DNA of 64,000 bases from positions 434,001-498,000 of the forward strand of contig JARUHG010000002.1 of NCBI GenBank assembly GCA_031216755.1, in the 5' to 3' direction. Source of the stretch: Lysobacter arvi. GTDB taxonomy: Bacteria; Pseudomonadota; Gammaproteobacteria; Xanthomonadales; Xanthomonadaceae. Numbering within the stretch: position 1 is the stretch's first letter; each line of letters opens with the position of its first letter. Shown piece after piece: positions 39,727 to 46,384 of this stretch. The translations under genes and the position numbers were made by a program. The notes beneath the pieces were generated by a model. That model saw only the letters and a program-made list of their open reading frames with translations, searched no databases and had not been told where the DNA came from.

Positions 39727-40183
39727 ATAATTCAAAGGGTACGTAGCGTGGGCATACCGCTACACCCTACTTCGACCTCTTGTTGATCGCGCCGTGCGCA
39801 ACGCGGCTCAGGCATAGCCTGACGAGGCCGTCTGGGTTCGGGCCATGGGAACGGGGAGGCCGCCCAAGCGAAGCGCGAGCTCAGGCAATCATGGCCACGA
39901 ACGGATGCTCAGAGCTTCCCGCGGCCGAGAAGTGCGTCTCTGGCAGGCATTCTCCGCAGCGTGGGTGCCCGAGCAGCCGAGTTTCCGCATCGTGCTCGAT
40001 GGGCCGCCTGCGCAGCCAAGCGCAGGGGCAGGCCGCTTCGTTGAATCGGAGGACCTATCCGGACGCAGTCAGCGCACTGGCCACTGGCGGCAGCTCGAAA
40101 ACGGATATTGGGTGCTGGAGGTTGGCGGCTCCCGCGGCGACTTTGGACGGTAACAATCCAAGCGTGTCAGCTTCGCCAAGCTG
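39727..40183. other. Gap after attR without a convincing gene
   Basis: About 450 bases between attR and repeat D. One plus-strand ORF of 102 codons (39845-40153, MGTGRPPKRSASSGNHGHER...) could be a small gene: GRPPK is a common start in phage terminase small subunits and DNA-binding proteins. An overlapping ORF in another frame is as long, and no ribosome-binding site or further motif supports either. I do not call a gene. Confidence 0.3.
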
Positions 40184-40213
40184 ATGTCCGCTATCGGCCA
40201 GAAGCGGACATTA
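40184..40213. repeat. Palindromic repeat D, subtype 2
   Basis: ATGTCCGCT-ATCGGCCAGA-AGCGGACATTA. Its outer edge supplies the TAA stop codon of the 177-aa gene that it follows (stop at 40211-40213). Confidence 0.85.
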
Positions 40214-40744
40214 CGGCGTCGCCAATCTCTGACGCTCGCGAGCGCTCCAGCGCGCCCACCAGGTGAAGTTGAGAACCCCTGCCACAAGGCTCACTTCCGG
40301 GAATCCCAGCTTCGCAGCGACTAAAAGAAGCGGGATGTTCAGGCCGATAGCGCTGAAGAATGTAATCGACATGTAGCCGCGCTTCGGAGAGCTTCGTCCC
40401 GCTGCGCCGCTACCAGTCTTCCCCAGCCACCGCCAGAACAGGTATATCGGCACACCCAATGCCGTAGCGAGGATTGCGCCGAGCGACAATGGGTTCCTGA
40501 AGTTCTGGGACTTAACTGGCCAGACGTCGTGCAGGAAATCCCTTAGATCGAACAGATGCTTGTCGACGATGCCGAACAGGAAGAGCAATAGCATCAGGCA
40601 GTGCATTGTCAGGTAGTAGTTCGCTGTCGACGCGTCTTCGCCCAAGGGATCATCCATCAGGGTCGACACGCTGCAGCGCAGTAACCCGTTCGGCAACAGG
40701 GCCAATGGCGCGAAGTACACAGGATGAAATTTGGCGGTTCTCAT
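40211..40744 (-). CDS. Hypothetical membrane protein (repeat-bracketed unit 3)
   Basis: 177 aa with three or four membrane helices: YYLTMHCLMLLLFLFGIVDK, LSLGAILATALGVPIYLFW, MSITFFSAIGLNIPLLLVA and VSLVAGVLNFTWWARW. No known family. The stop codon lies inside palindrome D (subtype 2), and palindrome E (subtype 1, now split by an IS30 element) begins about 55 bases upstream of the start. The N-terminal start (MRTAKFHPVY) is uncertain. Confidence 0.55.
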   Translation of the reverse strand: MRTAKFHPVYFAPLALLPNGLLRCSVSTLMDDPLGEDASTANYYLTMHCLMLLLFLFGIVDKHLFDLRDFLHDVWPVKSQNFRNPLSLGAILATALGVPIYLFWRWLGKTGSGAAGRSSPKRGYMSITFFSAIGLNIPLLLVAAKLGFPEVSLVAGVLNFTWWARWSARERQRLATP

Positions 40745-40798
40745 GCGCCTCTCGGGTGTTCGAACGGCTCAGTACCTGCATGAAAGGAGCATGACACG

Positions 40799-40814
40799 AA
40801 TGTCCGCTTTGGGT
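40799..40814. repeat. Left half of palindromic repeat E, split by IS30 insertion
   Basis: AATGTCCGCTTTGGGT, subtype 1. The other half (GTCGAAAGCGGACATTA) resumes at 42044. Removing the IS and one GT restores a complete subtype-1 palindrome. Confidence 0.85.
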
Positions 40815-42043
40815 TGCGGTTTCAACCGGTCGATGCAACGGTTTGTTGAAATCGTTCGGCCGGTGTTTCGTAGCCTAACGTCTTCCGGGGTCGTCCGTTC
40901 AACTCTCTGGCCACGGCGTCGAGCTTGGCTTGCGATATCGGGGACAGGTCCATTCCCTTGGGGAAGTACTGCCGCAGCAGGCCGTTGGTGTTCTCGTTGG
41001 AACCGCGCTGCCAGGGATGCTGCGGATCGCAGAAGTAGACCTGGATGTCCGTGGCCAGGGTGAAGCGCTGGTGGTCGGCCATCTCCTTGCCGCGGTCCCA
41101 GGTCAGCGATCGATACAGTTCCTTCGGCAGGCGCCGCGCATTCTTGATCAGCGCATCAATGACCGTTTCGGTGTCCTTGCCGCCGACCTTCACCAGCATC
41201 ACGTAGCGCGTCTGCCGCTCCACCAGCGTGGCGATCTGGCTGTTATGACTGCCGAACAACAGGTCGCCTTCCCAGTGGCCCGGCACGGCGCGATCCTCTA
41301 CCGTGGCCGGGCGCTCGCGGATCGACACGGTGTCGCTGATGCGGCCGTGGTGGTCGGCCTTCTGCGTGTGGTGGCGCGACCGGCGCATCGCGCGCGTGCG
41401 CCGCAGGTAGGCCAAAAGCTCCTGTTTCAAGGCGCCCCGGGCCTGAATGAACAACGTGCGGTAGATCGTCTCGTGTGACACCTGACCGCTCGTATCGTCG
41501 GGATGGGTGCGCTTGAGCCACCCGGCGATCTGCTGCGGCGACCAGCGCCGTTGCAGCTTGGCCGCGACCTGCCGCGCCAGGGCTCGATGCCGGGCCAGCT
41601 TACAAGTCTTGGGGCGACGCGCCCGGTCCCAGGCGGCCTGGTCGGCAAGGCTGGCCCGGTAGCCACTGGACTCCCCATTGCGCCGCAGTTCGCGACTCAC
41701 CGTGGACGGCGCCCGGCCCAGCGCGGCCGCGATCGAACGGATCGACTGCCCACTCACGACACCGCGCGAAATCTCTTCGCGCTCGGCCATGCTCAGCGCC
41801 CGCTCGGATCGCCGAAGCATGGGCGGACGGATCCCGCCGGACGCGGCCAGGACCCCTCGAACCGAGCTGTGGCGCCGATCAAACAGTTGGGCGATCTGGT
41901 GCAGCGACTCGCCCTGCTGCCAGCGGTCCCACATCTGGGCCTTCTGGCTATCGGTGTAACAGATCCTTGCCCGATACTTCATCTGCAACACTCCTGCTGC
42001 CGAGGCAGCTCTCAGTGTGTTGCATCGACCGGTTGAAACCGCA
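40815..42043 (-). mobile_element. IS30-family insertion sequence, intact
   Basis: 1229 bp with perfect 25-bp inverted repeats TGCGGTTTCAACCGGTCGAT+GCAAC (40815-40839 and 42019-42043). The flanking dinucleotide GT occurs at 40813-40814 and 42044-42045, a 2-bp target duplication as in the IS30 family. It carries one full-length transposase gene. Insertion is at the centre of palindromic repeat E, matching the preference of IS30 relatives for palindromic targets. Confidence 0.92.
40822..41991 (-). CDS. IS30-family transposase
   Basis: 389 aa. The N-terminal helix-turn-helix part (YTDSQKAQMWDRWQQGESLHQIAQLFDRRHSSV) and a second HTH (MAEREEISRGVVSGQSIRSIAAALGRAPSTVSRELRRNG) precede the DDE catalytic core: HWEGDLLFG, SLTWDRGKEM and RGSNENTNGLLRQYFPKG give the D, D and E residues. 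All are intact, and the length is normal for IS30. The stop lies inside the left inverted repeat. The element is probably active or recently so. Confidence 0.95.
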   Translation of the reverse strand: MLQMKYRARICYTDSQKAQMWDRWQQGESLHQIAQLFDRRHSSVRGVLAASGGIRPPMLRRSERALSMAEREEISRGVVSGQSIRSIAAALGRAPSTVSRELRRNGESSGYRASLADQAAWDRARRPKTCKLARHRALARQVAAKLQRRWSPQQIAGWLKRTHPDDTSGQVSHETIYRTLFIQARGALKQELLAYLRRTRAMRRSRHHTQKADHHGRISDTVSIRERPATVEDRAVPGHWEGDLLFGSHNSQIATLVERQTRYVMLVKVGGKDTETVIDALIKNARRLPKELYRSLTWDRGKEMADHQRFTLATDIQVYFCDPQHPWQRGSNENTNGLLRQYFPKGMDLSPISQAKLDAVARELNGRPRKTLGYETPAERFQQTVASTG

Positions 42044-42061
42044 GTCGAAAGCGGACATTAG
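42044..42061. repeat. Right half of palindromic repeat E
   Basis: GTCGAAAGCGGACATTAG, the continuation of the subtype-1 palindrome begun at 40799. Only 28 bases separate it from repeat F. Confidence 0.85.
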
Positions 42062-42088
42062 CAGCCCGGCTGCCGGACGTCCCGGCCG

Positions 42089-42117
42089 AATGTCCGCTAT
42101 CGGCCAGAAGCGGTCAC
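42089..42117. repeat. Palindromic repeat F, subtype 2
   Basis: AATGTCCGCT-ATCGGCCAGA-AGCGGTCAC; one arm slightly diverged. It is the downstream bracket of the 125-aa gene and abuts repeat E of the neighbouring unit. Confidence 0.82.
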
Positions 42118-42168
42118 TCGCTCGCGCCTGAAGCAGCGTCGCTTGAAGCGGCCGCGACAAGACTCACA

Positions 42169-42546
42169 TCAGCCGCCGCTGCCGTAGCCCTGCTTGACGA
42201 GTTCGCCAGCTTGTTCCTTGACGAACAGATCGCACCGCAGCATTTCCGATTTGAGAAATTCGGCCGCCTTCTCGTCGTCCTTTCTGACGATTTCCATGAA
42301 GCGGGTCTTGTATGCCCCACCGATCTCCTGGAATCGCGCAACTGGAAGGCCTTTGCCCATCATTAGCGCGATCATGAACTTCTGATTGCGCGCATTGATG
42401 CTCCGACCTTCGTCGGTCTGCGAGTTCACTTCGCGGATCTTGTACTGGGTTCCGCATTCCGCTGCTTGAAAAGCGACGGGATCTATCGTCGTGCCTGCGC
42501 CGCCAATCGACTGCGCCAAAGCGAAAACCAGAGTTGCCGTGAGCAT
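42169..42546 (-). CDS. Small exported hypothetical protein (repeat-bracketed unit 4)
   Basis: 125 aa from ATG 42546. A short signal peptide (MLTATLVFALAQSIGGAGTT) leads to a charged helical domain: TQYKIREVNSQTDEGRSINARNQKFM, then FMEIVRKDDEKAAEFLKSEMLRCDLF. Not assigned to a family. It is bracketed by palindrome G (subtype 1, 72 bases upstream) and palindrome F (subtype 2, 52 bases downstream). Starting further upstream would make the protein read through repeat G, which is unlikely. Confidence 0.58.
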   Translation of the reverse strand: MLTATLVFALAQSIGGAGTTIDPVAFQAAECGTQYKIREVNSQTDEGRSINARNQKFMIALMMGKGLPVARFQEIGGAYKTRFMEIVRKDDEKAAEFLKSEMLRCDLFVKEQAGELVKQGYGSGG

Positions 42547-42618
42547 CAAGCCATCCCCATGTGGCGAAGAAGTGGTTAGCGGCCATCCCCCGGGTGGGCC
42601 GCGCGCCGATCCGATTCG

Positions 42619-42648
42619 AATGTCCGCTTCGGGTCGAAAGCGGACATT
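42619..42648. repeat. Palindromic repeat G, subtype 1
   Basis: AATGTCCGCT-TCGGGTCGAA-AGCGGACATT, a perfect-armed subtype-1 copy upstream of the 125-aa gene. The last copy seen in the window. Confidence 0.88.
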
Positions 42649-42689
42649 AGCATTGGAGGGCAAGTGACAAGGGGCGGCGACGCAGAGCA

Positions 42690-43225
42690 TCACGAGGCGT
42701 TACGAGGCTTCCGTCGATCGCTTGACCGGAGGTCTTTCGGATCTTTGTCGGGTCGGACCGCCTTGAGGGATGGCTGCCGAAGCACGCCGCTGGTGCGGTA
42801 GCCGCGCACGAACACCTCCGCGACGAACCGCGGCTCGAACCAGGTGAGGCCGCGGGTGAATGCACCGTCGATCTCGCCGGCGAAGGTCGGCTCGGGGCCG
42901 CCGCCCTGCAGGTGCTTCTTGAGCGAACGAATCAACTCGCCGGAGAACCCGGTGCCGCCCGGCGTGTTCCCAGCCGCGCCTCTTCGGGCGGGCCAAGAGC
43001 ACCGACCCGCAGCCGGTGCGGCTGCCTTTCGGCGGCGTGTAGCCCACCACGCGACCTCGTCGGAGTGCAGCACTTTCGTCTTGCGCCAGTCGTCGCCCCG
43101 GCCGTGCACATACGGGCGCGCGGCCCGCTTGGAGATCATCCCTTCGAACCCCTGCGCCGCGGCCATCTTGAACGCCGCCGCGCCGTCGCCGATGACGTGG
43201 GAGCTGTACGACAGACCCGATGCAG
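42690..43225 (-). pseudogene. ligD: DNA ligase D (LigD) remnant with two frameshifts
   Basis: Read on the minus strand the fragments line up with the C-terminal part of the LigD ligase: SYSSHVIGDGAAAFKMAAAQ, GFEGMISKRAARPYVHGRGD, DWRKTKVLHSDEVAW; then in another frame VGYTPPKGSRTGCGSVLLAR; then back in the first frame GTGFSGELIRSLKKHL, TWFEPRFVAEVFVRGY and LRQPSLKAVRPDKDPKDL. Two frame changes and loss of everything upstream of the SYSSH motif make it nonfunctional. Intact LigD joins DNA ends with Ku in bacterial non-homologous end joining; no Ku gene is nearby. Confidence 0.85.
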
Positions 43226-43625
43226 AAAACGCGTGGCGTCATGAGCGCCACGGCGCGTGAAATCGATGGCCGTCCGGAGGCGCCACCCCAGTTGAGCCCG
43301 CTTGTTTGTACTCACGTCTAGCGCATACGAGCGAACCGATCCACATCGAGCGTCCGTGTCGACAATAGTGAATCGGGATTACGCCGGAGTCAGAAATATG
43401 AAGAATCGTTCGATCTGAACGACTCGCCCGATATTTCTTGCGCTAAACCACAAATATGCAAAGTGCCGTGCGCTCGTTCAGCACCGTTACGATGGTGTGA
43501 GCTAAGGTGCGTTCCAGTCACGAACATGATCGTGACGTGATGACAAAGCGAAGACAGCGTGAATGTAACTGTCCTTCGTTTCGTCGCCGCTGTTCAGCCA
43601 ACGCAGCCTTTCTCCGGAAACGAAC
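43226..43625. other. AT-richer intergenic region before the beta-helix gene
   Basis: About 400 bases, markedly AT-richer than its surroundings (for example AAATATGAAGAATCG and GCGCTAAACCACAAATATG). No ORF has support. It probably carries the promoter and regulatory sites of the beta-helix gene; an inverted repeat TCACGA-ACATGA-TCGTGA lies at 43517-43534. No -35/-10 pair stands out. Confidence 0.35.
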
Positions 43626-44831
43626 GTGAACGACACCCGTGCCCACCGCGCGGCGGTACAACCGCGCCGCGAATTCATCCAGAAGACCCTCATTCTTTCG
43701 GTGCCGCCGATCCTCGGTTTCACCGGTATCGGCAAGGCATTCGCGGCGGGCGCGACGACCGGCGTGACATGGACGCCGCCGGTGCGCGCGCGCGGCTCGG
43801 CCGTGCTCAGCGTGAAGAGCTACGGCGCCGTCGGCGACGGCGTGCGCGACGACACCGCGTCGTTCCAGGCCGCGATCAACGCGCTGCCGTCCACGGGCGG
43901 CACCGTGCAGGTGCCGGCGGGCACGTACCTGATCGATCCCACGGTCAACGTGCGCCTTCGCAACAGCATGCACCTGCAGCTGGATCCGGGCGCCATCCTC
44001 AAGGCCAAGCCGAACGCCGCCGAGCGCGCGTACGTGCTGATGGCGATGCAGGTGAGCGACGTCGAGATCTCCGGCGGCCGCATCATCGGCGATCGCGATC
44101 AGCACCTGGGCACGACGGGCGAGTGGGGCCACGGCATCATGGTGCGCGGTTCCAACCGCGTGACGGTGCGCGACATCCACATCTCCAACGGCTGGGGCGA
44201 TGGTATTTCCATCGGCGGCGCGGCGCAGGCGTCCGGTGCGGTCGTGCCGTGCAACGACGTGGCGATCCATAATGTCGTGTGCACCAACAATCGCCGCCAG
44301 GGCCTGACGATCGGCTGCTCGCGCAACGTGAAGGTGTACGACAGCGAATTCAGCGATTCCAACGGCATCGCGCCGCAGTGCGGCATCGACATCGAGCCGG
44401 ACATCAACGACCTGCGCACCACGGACACGGTGCACATCCAGAACTGCCTGATCCGCAACAATCGCGGCAACGGCATCCTGGTGTACAAGCGCGTCACCGG
44501 CGTGACCGTGAAGTCGTGCACGATGGAATACAACGGCGGCTACGGCCTGCTGACCGTCGGCGCGACGTCAGGCTACATCGCCCAGAACCGCTTCCTGCAC
44601 AATACGCTCTGCGGCCTGATGTTCAGCTCCACCACGGACAACTACCAGGCCAGCAGCAACGTGTTCCGCAACAACTACACGAAGATCTTCGGCCTCAACA
44701 CCGTCGCCAAGCCGCTGGTGACGATGACCGGCATCCTTCCGGGCATCCTGCCGAAGGGCAACGATCCGCACGTGCAGAAGTCGAGCACCGCCACCAACAT
44801 CCGTGTGACGACCAACCAGTACGCGATGTAA
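43626..44831 (+). CDS. Tat-exported right-handed beta-helix protein (pectate-lyase-3-like)
   Basis: 401 aa. A twin-arginine signal is visible near residue 14 ([20 protein letters not shown]), ending near GKAFAAG. The mature N-terminus [28 protein letters not shown] is the Pectate_lyase_3 / phage-endosialidase-type start of a right-handed parallel beta-helix. Repeating coils follow ([59 protein letters not shown]). A secreted polysaccharide lyase or hydrolase is likely; substrate and catalytic residues are not assignable. Monocistronic, with a strong terminator after it. Confidence 0.82.
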   Translation: MNDTRAHRAAVQPRREFIQKTLILSVPPILGFTGIGKAFAAGATTGVTWTPPVRARGSAVLSVKSYGAVGDGVRDDTASFQAAINALPSTGGTVQVPAGTYLIDPTVNVRLRNSMHLQLDPGAILKAKPNAAERAYVLMAMQVSDVEISGGRIIGDRDQHLGTTGEWGHGIMVRGSNRVTVRDIHISNGWGDGISIGGAAQASGAVVPCNDVAIHNVVCTNNRRQGLTIGCSRNVKVYDSEFSDSNGIAPQCGIDIEPDINDLRTTDTVHIQNCLIRNNRGNGILVYKRVTGVTVKSCTMEYNGGYGLLTVGATSGYIAQNRFLHNTLCGLMFSSTTDNYQASSNVFRNNYTKIFGLNTVAKPLVTMTGILPGILPKGNDPHVQKSSTATNIRVTTNQYAM

Positions 44832-44863
44832 GCATCCTCGTCGAGTCGCAACGCTCGAACCTT

Positions 44864-44902
44864 GATCCGCCGCCGTCCACGACTGCGGCGGATCTTTTTT
44901 TG
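44864..44902 (+). terminator. Terminator after the beta-helix gene
   Basis: GATCCGCCGC / GCGGCGGATC stem (44864-44873 and 44885-44894) followed by seven T residues. Confidence 0.93.
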
Positions 44903-44906
44903 GCAG

Positions 44907-45344
44907 TTACTTCGCGGTGGACGTGGATTTCTTCCGCGTCTTCTTCGATGTGTTCAACGCCACGGCTGCGCGGATCAGCGCCTTGAACGCCTTCTCGTCG
45001 ATCTCGTCGCCTTCGTGGAGATCGATCGCGCGACGCGTGTTGCCGTCCAGGCTCGAATTGAACAGGCCCGCCGGATCGTCCAGCGAGGCGCCCTTCGCGA
45101 ACGTCAGTTTGACGTGCTGCTTGTAGCTTTCGCCCGTGCAGACGATGCCGTCGTGCGACCACACGGGAACGCCGCGCCACTTCACTTCCTCGATCACGTC
45201 CGGGTCGGCCTGGTGGATCAGCTGGCGCATGCGCGCCAGTGTCTTGCCGCGCCAGTCGCCGAGTCCGGCGATGCGCTCGTCGATGAGGTGCGAGGCCTCT
45301 CCGGTGCCCGCGTCCGTGCTGCCGTTTCCGTTCGCCTTTTTCAT
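44907..45344 (-). CDS. DUF1801 (YdhG-like) protein
   Basis: 145 aa. Central DUF1801 features: IDERIAGLGDWRGKTLARMRQLIHQADPDVIEEVKWRGVPVWSHDGIVC, then HVKLTFAKGASLDDPAGLF. The C-terminus ends in a basic tail (NTSKKTRKKSTSTAK). DUF1801 proteins share a fold with the YdhG/frataxin-like group and lack an established role. Start 45344 (MKKANGNGS) is used. A second DUF1801 gene lies 32 bases upstream on the same strand, suggesting an operon of paralogues. Confidence 0.85.
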   Translation of the reverse strand: MKKANGNGSTDAGTGEASHLIDERIAGLGDWRGKTLARMRQLIHQADPDVIEEVKWRGVPVWSHDGIVCTGESYKQHVKLTFAKGASLDDPAGLFNSSLDGNTRRAIDLHEGDEIDEKAFKALIRAAVALNTSKKTRKKSTSTAK

Positions 45345-45376
45345 GGTGCCGCCTGTCTGCGTGATGGGCCGTGACG

Positions 45377-45922
45377 TTACATCTTCTCGCCGGGCAGTTT
45401 GCTGGCCTGCTCGAGCCAGCTCTTGAATTGCGGGACGTCGACCGGTTCGTTCTCGTGGATGTCGAGGTAGCGCACGTGCGCCATTTTCGATTCGCCCGGA
45501 GGCATCGGCTTGAGCGACGCTCCCAGGAAGAACGACACCTTGATGTAGCGCGTGAAGCAGTGCACGCCGAGGAACCAGCCCTCGTCGCCGTGTGCGCCGT
45601 AAAGCGGCGAGTTCCATTTCACGGCCTTGCGTACGTTCGGGAGAGTGGTCTCGATGAGCGTGTCGAGGCGACGCCATACGTCGCGCTTCCAGCCCGGCAT
45701 CGCATCGATGTACGCCTGCACCGGCGCATCGCCGTAGCCTTTCGGGATCTGGGGATTGCCGCCGGACAGCCGCCTTGGTGCGTCCTGCTTCGCCACCGGG
45801 GCGGTGGACGCGGTGCGTTTCGTCGCGGCGGTCTTGCTGGCGGGCGCCTTGCGCGCCGCCTTTTTGGCGGAGGGTTTCCCGGCGACGCGGGTCGCCTTCC
45901 TCGGGTTCGTCGTGCCGGGCAT
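45377..45922 (-). CDS. DUF1801 protein with Lys/Ala-rich N-terminal tail
   Basis: 181 aa. The first 45 residues are low-complexity and basic (RKATRVAGKPSAKKAARKAP), like histone-H1-type tails. The DUF1801 body follows: YIDAMPGWKRDVWRRLDTLIETTLPNVRKAVKWNSPLYG and GWFLGVHCFTRYIKVSFF. The domain is the same as in the downstream gene, but the tail is at the opposite end. A nucleic-acid-binding tail is a reasonable inference; function is unknown. Confidence 0.83.
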   Translation of the reverse strand: MPGTTNPRKATRVAGKPSAKKAARKAPASKTAATKRTASTAPVAKQDAPRRLSGGNPQIPKGYGDAPVQAYIDAMPGWKRDVWRRLDTLIETTLPNVRKAVKWNSPLYGAHGDEGWFLGVHCFTRYIKVSFFLGASLKPMPPGESKMAHVRYLDIHENEPVDVPQFKSWLEQASKLPGEKM

Positions 45923-46036
45923 CCGGGCGCATCCTGTCGAGCGGCGGGACGACCCGATGGCTGTCGTCCCGATCTACGGGGTCGCGCCGGAGAATAGCAT
46001 CGCCCGCGAGCAGCGCTCAGCGGGCGGGGGCACCGC

Positions 46037-46222
46037 TCAGGAAAGCGCCAGCGCCTCTCTCCCGACGAAGGCGCTTTCCCGAGCCGGCTCGTCGGCAAAG
46101 GCTCCGATCACGAACGGTGCGTCGCAGGCGTAGCCCTGGAGGATCCCGTCGCGGTTCACGACGTCGAAGCCGACCGCCACGTGCTCCTGCCACAACGCGT
46201 TTCGTTCTGCCGACTTCTCCAT
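46037..46222 (-). CDS. Small hypothetical protein
   Basis: 61 aa from ATG 46222, which has AGGAG immediately upstream. MEKSAERNALWQEHVAVGFDVVNRDGILQGYACDAPFVIG is not a family I can name; there is no signal peptide or membrane helix. It lies 162 bases downstream of the PAS kinase gene on the same strand and could be its distal operon partner. Confidence 0.5.
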   Translation of the reverse strand: MEKSAERNALWQEHVAVGFDVVNRDGILQGYACDAPFVIGAFADEPARESAFVGREALALS

Positions 46223-46384
46223 CTCCTGCCCCTCAACCGTATGAGGTGCGCAATCTCCGCGATGCACGGTGAGGAGGCAGTGAAATCGGCAATGCGTTCA
46301 TCCCGAACGCGTCGGAGGCACATACAGGATCGGGCGGGGTGCGCTCGCAACGTGCGGCATGCGCACACCTTACGCGGGGAATGC

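Noticed and set aside
39845..40153. 102-codon plus-strand ORF starting MGTGRPPK
   Set aside because: No ribosome-binding site, an equally long ORF in another frame, and no motif beyond GRPPK; described as a gap instead.
38458..42648. Integron attC array
   Set aside because: The repeats are short simple palindromes with no GTTRRRY/RYYYAAC core pairs visible, and no integron integrase is present, so a classical integron is not supported.
38458..42648. CRISPR array
   Set aside because: Repeats are 0.1-1.3 kb apart, not at regular 60-75 base intervals, and no cas gene is present.
43502..43735. 77-codon minus-strand ORF upstream of the beta-helix gene
   Set aside because: Overlaps the supported Tat signal of the beta-helix gene and shows no coding features.
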